Under the pieces are notes generated by a model, which saw nothing but the letters and a program-made list of their open reading frames with translations, had not been told where the DNA came from and made no database searches. Positions 9,010 through 14,545 of a DNA stretch of 18,813 nt are shown piece after piece (the stretch's first letter is position 1; every line of letters starts with the position of its first letter). The DNA comes from Bacteroidales bacterium (GTDB taxonomy: Bacteria; Bacteroidota; Bacteroidia; Bacteroidales; UBA7960). The position numbers and the translations under genes are program-made. Location: assembly GCA_003451785.1 (NCBI GenBank), contig DMJL01000291.1, positions 1-18,813 on the forward strand, in the 5' to 3' direction.

Positions 9010-10293
9010 ATGGAAGAATTTACAAAAAAACGAACTGCCTATAAGGAGCCTAAATTTTACCTTGATAGCAAAAAAGGCAGCACCACCGGAGCTATTTTTT
9101 TGAAATACAGTTTAGCTCCCGGGCGCCGGTTATCGTATTACACTGGGGTACGAATTGAAAAAACCAAATGGCATTCAGAAAAACAAAGAGCAAAGCGTAA
9201 CGCTATTGATGCAAGCGAAATTAACGACTTCTTAGACAGGCTGCATGACAAAATAAAGAAAGCAATTGCCCAAAGCCGGCTAAATGGCAGAACTGTTACA
9301 CTTGAAGCATTAAGGCAGCTTTTGAATAACGAAACAGGCAGAACAATCAATGAAGACGGATTTTTTGCCTTATTAGATGAGTTTGTCAAATCTGAAAGCA
9401 AACTTAAAACATGGGCACCGGGCACACTGAAAAAAGTAACGACAATAAAAACCCAATTACTCGCATTTGAAGCCGGAGCGCAAAAGAAAAACAAGGCATA
9501 CCGGCTAAATATTTCTGAAATTAATGAAGAGCTTATAAATTCTTTAATAGCATTCTGGCAGGTAAATTACAGCCTAAGAAATTCAACTATTAGCGTTTAC
9601 CTGAAATTCATTAAGGCTTTTATAAATTGGAGCGAAAAAAAGGGCTATACAAATGGAAGCAAGCCGGTAAAGGTTAATTTGCGCCAAACACAACAAAAAG
9701 TAATTTTCTTGAGCCTTGATGAAATAAACCAAATCTATAAAACTGAATTACCGGAAAGCAAAGAGTATTTGCAGCGTACACGGGATATTTTCATTTTTCA
9801 ATGTATGACTGGCTTAAGGTTTTCAGACCTGCAAAACTTAAAGGCAAGCGATATTAAAGGCGGAGCCATTGGGGTAAACACTATTAAAACAGGCGAAGCA
9901 GTGCAAATTGAGCTAAACGAAACAGCAAGGCAGCTATTAGGCAAATACAAAAGCCACCAGACCGCAACCGGCAAAGCCTTGCCAATACCACACAACCAAG
10001 TTTACAACCGATTTTTAAAAGAATTGGCACAATTAGCCGGATTGAATGAAAAAATTACATTGGTACACTACAAAGGCAACCAGCGAATTGAACAAAGTTT
10101 TGAAAAATGGGAGCTAATTACCACACACACCGCCCGCCGTTCGTTTGTAACAAACGGGCTTGCCGTGGGTATCGGAGCGGAGGTAATTAGAGCATGGACG
10201 GGACACCAAAGCGAAAAAAGTTTCAAAGCTTATTATGAAGTTGTAAAGGAGCGAAAGATTACTGATATAGAAAAAATGAACCTGAGCGAATAA
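9010..10293 (+). CDS. Tyrosine recombinase (island integrase)
   Basis: Catalyses site-specific integration and excision of the island at tRNA-Phe. The 427-aa protein has the Bacteroidota layout: an N-terminal arm-DNA-binding region (about 10-90), a SAM-like core-binding domain (about 115-215) and a catalytic domain (about 230-420). Catalytic residues are visible: Arg270 in MTGLRFSDL, Lys293 in NTIKTGEA, His373 and Arg376 in HTARRSF, His399 in WTGHQ, and nucleophile Tyr408 in KAYYEV. All are intact, so the enzyme is probably active. The start at 9010 follows an AT-rich leader without a clear Shine-Dalgarno. A second gene follows after 9 bp in the same operon. The specificity for tRNA-Phe is inferred from the flanking repeats. 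Confidence 0.96.
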   Translation: MEEFTKKRTAYKEPKFYLDSKKGSTTGAIFLKYSLAPGRRLSYYTGVRIEKTKWHSEKQRAKRNAIDASEINDFLDRLHDKIKKAIAQSRLNGRTVTLEALRQLLNNETGRTINEDGFFALLDEFVKSESKLKTWAPGTLKKVTTIKTQLLAFEAGAQKKNKAYRLNISEINEELINSLIAFWQVNYSLRNSTISVYLKFIKAFINWSEKKGYTNGSKPVKVNLRQTQQKVIFLSLDEINQIYKTELPESKEYLQRTRDIFIFQCMTGLRFSDLQNLKASDIKGGAIGVNTIKTGEAVQIELNETARQLLGKYKSHQTATGKALPIPHNQVYNRFLKELAQLAGLNEKITLVHYKGNQRIEQSFEKWELITTHTARRSFVTNGLAVGIGAEVIRAWTGHQSEKSFKAYYEVVKERKITDIEKMNLSE

Positions 10294-10302
10294 TACTCTA
10301 CC

Positions 10303-11127
10303 ATGGAAAACACATTTCACAAGGCTTATAAACGGCTTCTGCCAACAAATTCAGAACTCGCATACACTAATAGGCAAGACCTACTTGAACAGGCTTTTGA
10401 ACTGGTTAAAAACATGAATTTTGAAGCATTCGTTAACCTGCTTAAAGAAGTGCAAACACCTGAATTTATAAAGTTAGTTTTTGGCGAAAGCGTACCAGTA
10501 CCAAACAAGGATTTAATTTTTGAAGCCAAAAAAATAGCTTCACAGCGTTTTAGCGACTGGGATAATTTTACAAAGTTTCCCGACCCGAAACATTGGCTAA
10601 GCCTCCACCTTGCTTATATAGCCAATTTCTTACTACCAAACAAAGCTACAATAGAGCGTTATCGGCTTGGAAGGACAGACACTTTAGAAATGGAGGAAAT
10701 AGGCATTGTTTGGGCTTTTAGTGAAGCATTTTTGAAGTACTATGCAATTTTGAATGAATACGACAAACCCAAACACCAGAAGCCGGCTAAACAGGCAAAT
10801 GAAAGCATTGGACTTGAACAAATGTTTGCACCTGAAAAACTAAAGGATATTATTGCACGGCTAAAAGATAAAAACTTCATTGCCCAAACAGCAAACGGCT
10901 ACCAATGGCAAGGCATTGACAATCCAATTGCAGACGGCAAAGGCTTGCAGTTTGTAGCATTAGCCTATTATTGCCAAAACAAAGGCTATTATAAGCAAAT
11001 AAGCTACCAGCAAAAAGAGTTACACAAGGCTTGGACAATCTTTTTTAATTACAAAATATCTAAGGTTATGTTTTGTAAAAGAAACTATCCAAACGATAGT
11101 TACTTCAACCTATTTGCAAACCTTTAG
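10303..11127 (+). CDS. Island protein of unknown function, co-transcribed with integrase
   Basis: I do not recognise a named domain in this 274-aa protein. It has no signal peptide or membrane segment, so it should be cytoplasmic. The N-terminal half is helical with acidic and basic patches; a linker rich in K, P, Q and A (about 162-175) separates a C-terminal part holding GYQWQG, a KGLQFVALAYYC segment and TIFFNYKISK near the end. Proteins with this kind of C-terminal region are, in my recollection, common next to integrases in Bacteroidota islands, without assigned function. It starts 9 bp after the integrase stop and ends just before a strong terminator. A role in recombination control or DNA handling is possible but is inference from position only. 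Confidence 0.8.
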   Translation: MENTFHKAYKRLLPTNSELAYTNRQDLLEQAFELVKNMNFEAFVNLLKEVQTPEFIKLVFGESVPVPNKDLIFEAKKIASQRFSDWDNFTKFPDPKHWLSLHLAYIANFLLPNKATIERYRLGRTDTLEMEEIGIVWAFSEAFLKYYAILNEYDKPKHQKPAKQANESIGLEQMFAPEKLKDIIARLKDKNFIAQTANGYQWQGIDNPIADGKGLQFVALAYYCQNKGYYKQISYQQKELHKAWTIFFNYKISKVMFCKRNYPNDSYFNLFANL

Positions 11128-11153
11128 ACTTGGTAAACCCATTGACTAATAAC

Positions 11154-11181
11154 GCCCCGGCAACTCCGGGGCTTTTTTTTT
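11154..11181 (+). terminator. Strong rho-independent terminator of the integrase operon
   Basis: GCCCCGG (11154-11160) pairs with CCGGGGC (11166-11172) around a 5-nt loop, followed by nine T residues. It separates the integrase operon from the downstream HTH-nuclease operon. Confidence 0.93.
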
Positions 11182-11204
11182 GCATTCAATAAAAAGCATT
11201 CAAT
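11182..11204 (+). repeat. 9-bp direct repeats GCATTCAAT
   Basis: GCATTCAAT occurs at 11182-11190 and 11196-11204, spaced 14 bp start to start, right after the terminator and before the HTH gene. It may be a binding site for the HTH protein; nothing else shows its role. Confidence 0.4.
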
Positions 11205-11217
11205 TACAGCCTTGCCG

Positions 11218-11239
11218 CTTATTTGCTTATTCAAATAAG
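11218..11239. promoter_or_regulatory. Candidate operator (inverted repeat)
   Basis: CTTATTTG (11218-11225) and CAAATAAG (11232-11239) are perfect inverted repeats around CTTATT. The site lies about 30 bp upstream of the -7 element at 11270 and 63 bp before the HTH gene start, a natural place for autoregulation. Confidence 0.5.
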
Positions 11240-11269
11240 TTACATAAATGCAGATGCTATTCGACTGTA

Positions 11270-11277
11270 TATTTTTG
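11270..11277 (+). promoter_or_regulatory. Candidate -7 promoter element of the second island operon
   Basis: TATTTTTG matches TAnnTTTG and lies 24 nt upstream of the HTH gene start, after the terminator at 11154-11181. The -33 element is not obvious. Confidence 0.4.
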
Positions 11278-11301
11278 TTTCATTAACTAAATTTTACAGA
11301 A

Positions 11302-11568
11302 ATGGAAGCACAATTTTTTAGCCTACTAAACAAAGAAGACATTAAAGCAGCCGTAATTGAAGCACTGGCGGAAACCAAAAGCACGCCCAAAACGACCAGC
11401 GAAGGCAGTAAAACAATTTATGGGCTCAAGGGGCTTGCTACTTACTTAGGTATTGGAGTTGTAACGGCTTGGAAACTTAAAAAGAGCGGCAAAATACCTT
11501 ACTACCAAAGCGGCAAAAAATTCTTTTTTAAAGAAGACGAAATTTTAAAAGCCACCTTAAAACGCTAA
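11302..11568 (+). CDS. Excisionase/DUF3853-type helix-turn-helix protein
   Basis: This 88-aa protein has a flexible N-terminus and a C-terminal winged-HTH domain: IYGLKGLATYLGIGVVTAWK (about 39-58) is the helix-turn-helix, and KKSGKIPYYQSGKKFFFKED forms the wing, ending in ILKATLKR. This is the layout of the small MerR/excisionase-like DNA-binding proteins (DUF3853 type) of Bacteroidota mobile elements. It would bend DNA at the att sites to direct excision, regulate its own operon, or both. It is the first gene of the second operon, next to an inverted repeat (11218-11239) that may be its operator. The fold is clear; the excisionase role is inference. Confidence 0.88.
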   Translation: MEAQFFSLLNKEDIKAAVIEALAETKSTPKTTSEGSKTIYGLKGLATYLGIGVVTAWKLKKSGKIPYYQSGKKFFFKEDEILKATLKR

Positions 11569-11571
11569 GAC

Positions 11572-11766
11572 ATGGAACCACTTCACGACCAAACGAACCC
11601 GACCAAGCCGGAAACTATTGTTTGCCCTGCCAATAGAATAATACAATTAAGAGCTATAAGCCCAGGCGGGCGGAATGTAGCACCGGAGCCTGATTTACTT
11701 TGCAAATTATGTATTGCACATGGCTTATATGAACCCGAAACAAATACAAGCCATGAAGCCACATAA
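11572..11766 (+). CDS. Small hypothetical protein with a CxxC motif
   Basis: A 64-aa frame starts only 3 nt after the HTH gene stop and overlaps the likely start of the nuclease gene by 14 nt, a spacing typical of coupled translation. The product has no recognised domain. It contains a lone Cys early (IVCPAN) and a LLCKLC pair near residue 45, so metal binding is possible. It is supported mainly by its tight fit in the operon; the opposite strand is also open here, so the call is not firm. Confidence 0.5.
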   Translation: MEPLHDQTNPTKPETIVCPANRIIQLRAISPGGRNVAPEPDLLCKLCIAHGLYEPETNTSHEAT

Positions 11767-12265
11767 AAAAACACCTGCTATTAAGTTGCTTGAAGACTGG
11801 AAGCACAAGGCAGAAATTACCGCAATACAAGCCCGCTGCCCATCATACCCAGTTGCATACCTGCCAAGGCACAAATACACTGACAAGACCGCAAACGGAC
11901 TTACAAGAGCAATAATTGACTTCATAAGCCTACACGGCTGGCAGGCAGAGCGAATAAACACCACCGGGCGAATAATTGATAATAGCAAAACTTTTACCGA
12001 TGTAGCAGGTAGAGTGCAAACCTTGGGGCGGGCGCAATGGGTACCCGGCACAAGCACCGCCGGGAGTGCTGACATTTCGGCAACCATAGCAGGCAAAGCA
12101 GTAAAAATTGAAGTGAAAACAGGCAGCGACCGGCAAAGCCAAGCACAAAAAGACTACCAAAAAGCTATTGAAGCCGCTGGCGGAGTTTACTACATTGCAC
12201 GGAACTTCGATTTGTTTTTTGAATGGTACAACGCAAATTTTACGGAGGGGCAACCATGGAAATAG
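11753..12265 (+). CDS. VRR-NUC-like PD-(D/E)xK nuclease
   Basis: The frame is open from ATG 11714, but ATG 11753 (MKPHKKTPAIKLLEDW) is the better start because it cuts the overlap with the previous gene to 14 nt; it gives 170 aa. The C-terminal half carries the restriction-fold nuclease signature: GSADISA (Asp107), then KIEVKTG (Glu120 and Lys122), then a Gln-rich helix QSQAQKDYQKAIEAAGG and a final VYYIARNFDLFFEW strand-helix. This matches the VRR-NUC family, single-domain nucleases frequent in phages and islands, which act on branched or replicating DNA. The upstream helix GLTRAIIDFISLHGW is the usual family start. The substrate is unknown; replication, resolution or anti-phage roles are all possible. 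Confidence 0.8.
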   Translation: MKPHKKTPAIKLLEDWKHKAEITAIQARCPSYPVAYLPRHKYTDKTANGLTRAIIDFISLHGWQAERINTTGRIIDNSKTFTDVAGRVQTLGRAQWVPGTSTAGSADISATIAGKAVKIEVKTGSDRQSQAQKDYQKAIEAAGGVYYIARNFDLFFEWYNANFTEGQPWK

Positions 12266-12966
12266 ACCAGTCTAAAAGGTATTTTAATTTTCCAATTCAG
12301 TTGTTAAACGGGTACTTGAATGACCCCAAGGAGGTACTGCAAAAAATAGCGGACTATGCCATTTACCAAAAATTCAAGGAAATTCGCAAAGAAAAACCAA
12401 AAAGAACCATAGCTTACAACCTCAAAGAAGTGGCTAAGTTTTTCAGAATAACCATTGGAAGCAGGGCGGAAAACTATATTCACAGGGCTGAAAATTCAAT
12501 AAGGAGCGAACCACAGCGCAGCCCAATAGCCGGCATAAAAACTGCAATGCTTTTTGATTTTCATGACAACCCGAAAACAGAGTTTGAGAATGTTTGCCTG
12601 CTTGCATACTTAGCACTAAAAAGCATTTTAGGCAGCAAACCATATTGCAAGGTAACGAACCTTTATTTGCTTGCACGAATGGCAGGCAGAACAACCGCCT
12701 ACGATGACATTTCAGAAGTTGCGCACGAGCTTCAAATGTATGCAAGCCGGTACCACTTGGACAAAGTAAAAAAAGAGCTTGTACTTAATTGGGGCTTGAA
12801 ACTTTATGCCCGACATACACGGGGCTTTTATGCTTCATTCACAATGCAACTCGATGCATTGATACTCAATGCCGAAAAACGCCGCAAAGCTAAAATTTGG
12901 AAAGCACACAAAGACCGTGAACGGGAAACTGTAAACAGAGTACTTCAAACATTAAACAGAAATTAA
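12256..12966 (+). CDS. Island protein of unknown function (236 aa)
   Basis: I do not recognise a named domain. The frame extends upstream to ATG 12223, but ATG 12256 is the likely start: it has GGAGG 7 nt upstream, one of the few Shine-Dalgarno sequences in this window, and overlaps the nuclease stop by only 10 nt, so translation is probably coupled. The protein begins with KRYFNFPIQLLNGYLNDP, has a helical region with a possible DNA-binding segment (NLKEVAKFFRITIGSRAENY), a TEFENVCLLAYLALKSILG stretch, LYLLARMAGR, and a strongly basic C-terminus (AEKRRKAKIWKAHKDRERE). It is soluble. Similar-looking proteins are, as far as I recall, widespread in Bacteroidota integrative elements. Its place upstream of an origin-like repeat region makes an initiator or regulator role possible, but this is inference. 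Confidence 0.85.
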   Translation: MEIDQSKRYFNFPIQLLNGYLNDPKEVLQKIADYAIYQKFKEIRKEKPKRTIAYNLKEVAKFFRITIGSRAENYIHRAENSIRSEPQRSPIAGIKTAMLFDFHDNPKTEFENVCLLAYLALKSILGSKPYCKVTNLYLLARMAGRTTAYDDISEVAHELQMYASRYHLDKVKKELVLNWGLKLYARHTRGFYASFTMQLDALILNAEKRRKAKIWKAHKDRERETVNRVLQTLNRN

Positions 12967-12979
12967 AACTTCAAAAACA

Positions 12980-13297
12980 ATGGAAACTTTTAACGAAAAT
13001 GACTTTATGAAATTTAAGCGGGCTTGCAATAAGGAGCTTGTAAAATCATGGAAAAAACGCAACCCGGAAAAAGCTAGGCAGCACCAAAGAGATTGGCGCA
13101 AACGCAATCCTGAAAAAGTAAAACAATACCAAGAAAACTATTGGCGCAAAAAATATGCAAAACACCTTGAAGAGCAAAAAACCGAAACCATAGAGCAAAA
13201 AGCCATAAGACTACATAGGGAAGGCAACACACAAAGGCAAATAGCAGCCGAATTAGGCATTTCATTAGGTTCGGTAAACAAATACCTGAACAAATGA
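12980..13297 (+). CDS. Basic repeat protein with C-terminal helix-turn-helix
   Basis: This 105-aa, very basic protein has two parts. Residues about 20-60 hold a duplicated motif, WKKRNPEKARQHQ and WRKRNPEKVKQYQ, then YWRKKYAKH; such NPEK-type basic repeats occur in phage homing-endonuclease-like and DNA-binding proteins. Residues about 75-104 form a resolvase-type HTH: IRLHREGNTQRQIAAELGIS then GSVNKYLNK. It is the last gene of the second operon, 13 nt after the 236-aa gene, and lies directly before the tandem repeats at 13332-13430, which could be its binding sites. There is no catalytic domain, so it is most likely a DNA-binding regulator. Confidence 0.78.
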   Translation: METFNENDFMKFKRACNKELVKSWKKRNPEKARQHQRDWRKRNPEKVKQYQENYWRKKYAKHLEEQKTETIEQKAIRLHREGNTQRQIAAELGISLGSVNKYLNK

Positions 13298-13331
13298 ACA
13301 GCCAAAATGAACACCTTGAACATTAAGCACC

Positions 13332-13393
13332 ATTTTAGCACCTATAATAAGGCTTTTTGCAAATTTTAGCACCTATAATAAGGCTTTTTGCAA
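13332..13393 (+). repeat. Two perfect 31-bp tandem repeats
   Basis: The 31-bp units 13332-13362 and 13363-13393 are identical; each contains AGCACC, TATAAT and AAGGCTTTTTGCAA. A partial third copy (AGCACCTATA, about 13433-13442, then a diverged TAATAAGG) follows. The region is non-coding and comes directly after the HTH operon. It could be iterons of an origin, or repeated operators or promoters (each unit has a perfect TATAAT). Confidence 0.85.
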
Positions 13394-13430
13394 GTTGTGT
13401 GCAACTGTTTTGCAATTGTTTCGCAATTAT
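13387..13430 (+). repeat. GCAA motifs phased at exactly 11 bp
   Basis: GCAA occurs at 13390, 13401, 13412 and 13423, each step exactly 11 bp, in degenerate units resembling TTTGCAATTGT. Spacing of one helical turn places all four on the same DNA face, as in iteron or cooperative operator arrays. Confidence 0.65.
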
Positions 13431-13503
13431 ACAGCACCTATATAAATGTTTTCTAATAAGGTTTTTTAATAATGTTTTTTACTAAGATTATCTATCGGCT
13501 AAG

Positions 13504-13530
13504 GCTTTTTTTTGAAAATTCAAAAAAAGC
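13504..13530. repeat. AT-rich inverted repeat
   Basis: GCTTTTTTTTGAA (13504-13516) and TTCAAAAAAAGC (13519-13530) are inverted around AA, with one extra T. No U-tract follows on either strand, so it is not a standard terminator; it may be a melting element or a decayed site. Confidence 0.5.
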
Positions 13531-13582
13531 AATATGATATGCGCAACGCTTTAAAAACTTGATACCATAAACACACAGCACA

Positions 13583-13705
13583 CAACAAGGCATTGCGGAA
13601 ATTATAGGAGTGCCGCAACCAAGTATTGTACGAATAATAGAAAATATCCAAAAATCCACAAATGGAATTTTGAATAAAACTTTCACTCCGGAGCTTTACA
13701 ATATA
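13583..13705 (+). repeat. 123-bp repeat, copy 1
   Basis: Aligns without gaps to 13790-13912, offset 207 bp. Of the four differences before the hairpin unit, all are at third codon positions and three are silent (CAA/CAG, GGC/GGT, GAA/GAG); the fourth is ATA/ATG. The two copies therefore seem to have diverged while still coding. Confidence 0.85.
13645..13690 (+). repeat. Hairpin repeat unit 1 (46 nt)
   Basis: Arms TATCCAAAAATCC (13645-13657) and GGAATTTTGAATA (13664-13676) pair at 11 of 13 positions around loop ACAAAT; the tail AAACTTTCACTCCG follows. In frame with the pseudogene it encodes QKSTNGILNKTFTP. Confidence 0.85.
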
Positions 13706-13712
13706 TTTACAA

Positions 13713-13758
13713 TACAAATAAATCCACAAATGGAATTTTTTGTAAAACTTTCACTCCG
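13713..13758 (+). repeat. Hairpin repeat unit 2 (46 nt)
   Basis: Arms TACAAATAAATCC (13713-13725) and GGAATTTTTTGTA (13732-13744) pair at 11 of 13 positions around ACAAAT; same tail. It is out of frame with units 1 and 3, yet in its own frame it encodes NKSTNGIFCKTFTP, then a stop 21 nt later. Confidence 0.85.
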
Positions 13759-13789
13759 GAGCCGTACAATACTTAAGGCATGGCACACA

Positions 13790-13912
13790 CAGCAAGGTAT
13801 TGCGGAGATTATGGGAGTGCCGCAACCAAGTATTGTACGAATAATAGAAAATATCCAAAAACGCACAAATGCAATTTTGGATAAAACTTTCACTCCGCTA
13901 CTTTACAATATT
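13790..13912 (+). repeat. 123-bp repeat, copy 2
   Basis: Second copy of 13583-13705, same orientation, no gaps. It contains hairpin unit 3. Differences cluster in the hairpin arms and in the three codons just after the CCG tail. Confidence 0.85.
13852..13897 (+). repeat. Hairpin repeat unit 3 (46 nt)
   Basis: Arms TATCCAAAAACGC (13852-13864) and GCAATTTTGGATA (13871-13883) pair at 11 of 13 positions around ACAAAT; tail AAACTTTCACTCCG. In frame it encodes QKRTNAILDKTFTP. Confidence 0.85.
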
Positions 13913-13931
13913 TGCCTAATAAGCCATTTTT

Positions 13932-13952
13932 AAGGCTTCTGGGAGCCTTTTA
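13932..13952 (+). terminator. Possible weak terminator hairpin
   Basis: AAGGCT (13932-13937) and AGCCTT (13944-13949) form a 6-bp stem followed by only a short T run (TTA). It sits just at the end of the decayed HTH frame. The U-tract is too short for confidence. Confidence 0.3.
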
Positions 13953-14030
13953 AACGCTTAGTGGCACATTATACCGCAAAACAACAAAAAGCCACCCAAA
14001 GGCTTTACAGGCATTTAGCAGGTATTTTAC

Positions 14031-14038
14031 TAACTTTG
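14031..14038 (+). promoter_or_regulatory. Candidate -7 promoter element of the DUF5681 gene
   Basis: TAACTTTG is a full match to TAnnTTTG, 16 nt before the ATG, implying a very short leader. It suggests that the gene is transcribed separately from the upstream operon. Confidence 0.5.
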
Positions 14039-14054
14039 AAACAAACTTCGAGTT

Positions 14055-14414
14055 ATGAGCTACAACAAAAAACCAGAAAACGGCAAGGATACAAGATTTA
14101 AACCCGGCATTTCGGGCAATCCTAAAGGCAGAGCCAAAGGCAAACGAACTTTATCGAGTGTACTAAAGGAGTTTATGCAATTGGAAGTTGTAACAGAAGT
14201 TGAAGGCATACCCATTGAGCAAGAAGTACAATACATAATTGCCAAAGCCTTAATTGAAAAAGCCATGAAGGGCGACATTCGGGCAATTTCTGAAATATTC
14301 GACCGGATTGAAGGCAAACCAAAACAGGCTGCAATGCAAGAAAGCGAAGGCATTGTTATAAACATTGTGCCTCGAAGGAGCGAAAACACACAAGAAAGCG
14401 AAAACCAAAGCTAA
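14055..14414 (+). CDS. DUF5681 domain-containing protein (terminase-associated type)
   Basis: This 119-aa protein opens with the DUF5681 signature: RFKPGISGNPKGRAKGKRT (about 15-33), a basic, glycine-rich stretch, then helices EFMQLEVVTEVEGIPIEQEV and AKALIEKAMKGDIRAISEIFDRIEGKPKQ. The C-terminal 25 residues are a polar tail. In phages, proteins of this family usually sit by the large terminase and may act as small terminase-like DNA-recognition subunits; that role is not firmly established. Here there is no large terminase nearby. It has its own promoter candidate and is followed directly by hairpin repeat units. If the island is a phage satellite, this is the best candidate for redirecting packaging, which is inference. 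Confidence 0.82.
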   Translation: MSYNKKPENGKDTRFKPGISGNPKGRAKGKRTLSSVLKEFMQLEVVTEVEGIPIEQEVQYIIAKALIEKAMKGDIRAISEIFDRIEGKPKQAAMQESEGIVINIVPRRSENTQESENQS

Positions 14415-14419
14415 GAGCC

Positions 14420-14434
14420 AAAACATTCACTCCG
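14420..14434 (+). repeat. Half unit: tail of the hairpin repeat without its stem
   Basis: AAAACATTCACTCCG, followed by GCGAAATAA, is identical to the tail and spacer of unit 4 (14475-14498), 55 nt away. The stem-loop part is missing. It begins 6 nt after the DUF5681 stop codon. Confidence 0.75.
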
Positions 14435-14443
14435 GCGAAATAA

Positions 14444-14489
14444 TGCCGAAAAATCCACAAATGGAATTTTCGGCAAAACATTCACTCCG
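14444..14489 (+). repeat. Hairpin repeat unit 4 (46 nt)
   Basis: Arms TGCCGAAAAATCC (14444-14456) and GGAATTTTCGGCA (14463-14475) pair at 12 of 13 positions around ACAAAT; tail AAACATTCACTCCG. In its own frame it encodes EKSTNGIFGKTFTPAK and then a stop. Confidence 0.88.
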
Positions 14490-14499
14490 GCGAAATAAA

Positions 14500-14545
14500 T
14501 ATAGAAAAATGCACAAATGCAATTTTCTATAAAACTTTCACTCCG
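14500..14545 (+). repeat. Hairpin repeat unit 5 (46 nt)
   Basis: Arms TATAGAAAAATGC (14500-14512) and GCAATTTTCTATA (14519-14531) pair at 12 of 13 positions around ACAAAT; tail AAACTTTCACTCCG. In its own frame it encodes EKCTNAIFYKTFTP. It lies 56 nt after unit 4, so the two are tandem. Confidence 0.88.

Larger units (their letters stand above)
13571..13933 (+). pseudogene. Decayed, duplicated HTH gene fragment (ParB-like type)
   Basis: The frame runs open from 13571 to 13933 but has no ATG in a sensible place (first candidate is GTG 13610, inside the HTH). It contains the same segment twice, 207 nt apart and in frame: QQGIAEI(I/M)GVPQPSIVRI then IENIQK, followed by (S/R)TN(G/A)IL(N/D)KTFTP and LYNI. 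The segment looks like the HTH and trailing linker of ParB-like or ParB-methyltransferase proteins of phages and islands, of which the rest is absent. The second copy keeps more upstream sequence (RTILKAWHTQQ). Between them is a third repeat unit read in another frame. I take this as the debris of one or two genes rather than a functional protein. Confidence 0.6.

Noticed and set aside
11725..12253. Minus-strand open frames opposite the nuclease gene
   Set aside because: The plus-strand frame carries the nuclease motifs and operon spacing; the antisense frames have no recognisable features.
13645..13690. Hairpin units as ordinary transcription terminators
   Set aside because: The 3' arm is followed by AAAAC rather than a T run on the plus strand, and no T run follows on the minus strand in most units.
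13583..13912. Diversity-generating retroelement template/variable pair
   Set aside because: Differences between the copies are not confined to adenines, and no reverse transcriptase is in the window.
13332..14545. CRISPR array
   Set aside because: The repeats are not separated by unique spacers of even length, unit distances are 68, 139 and 56 nt, and no cas gene is present.
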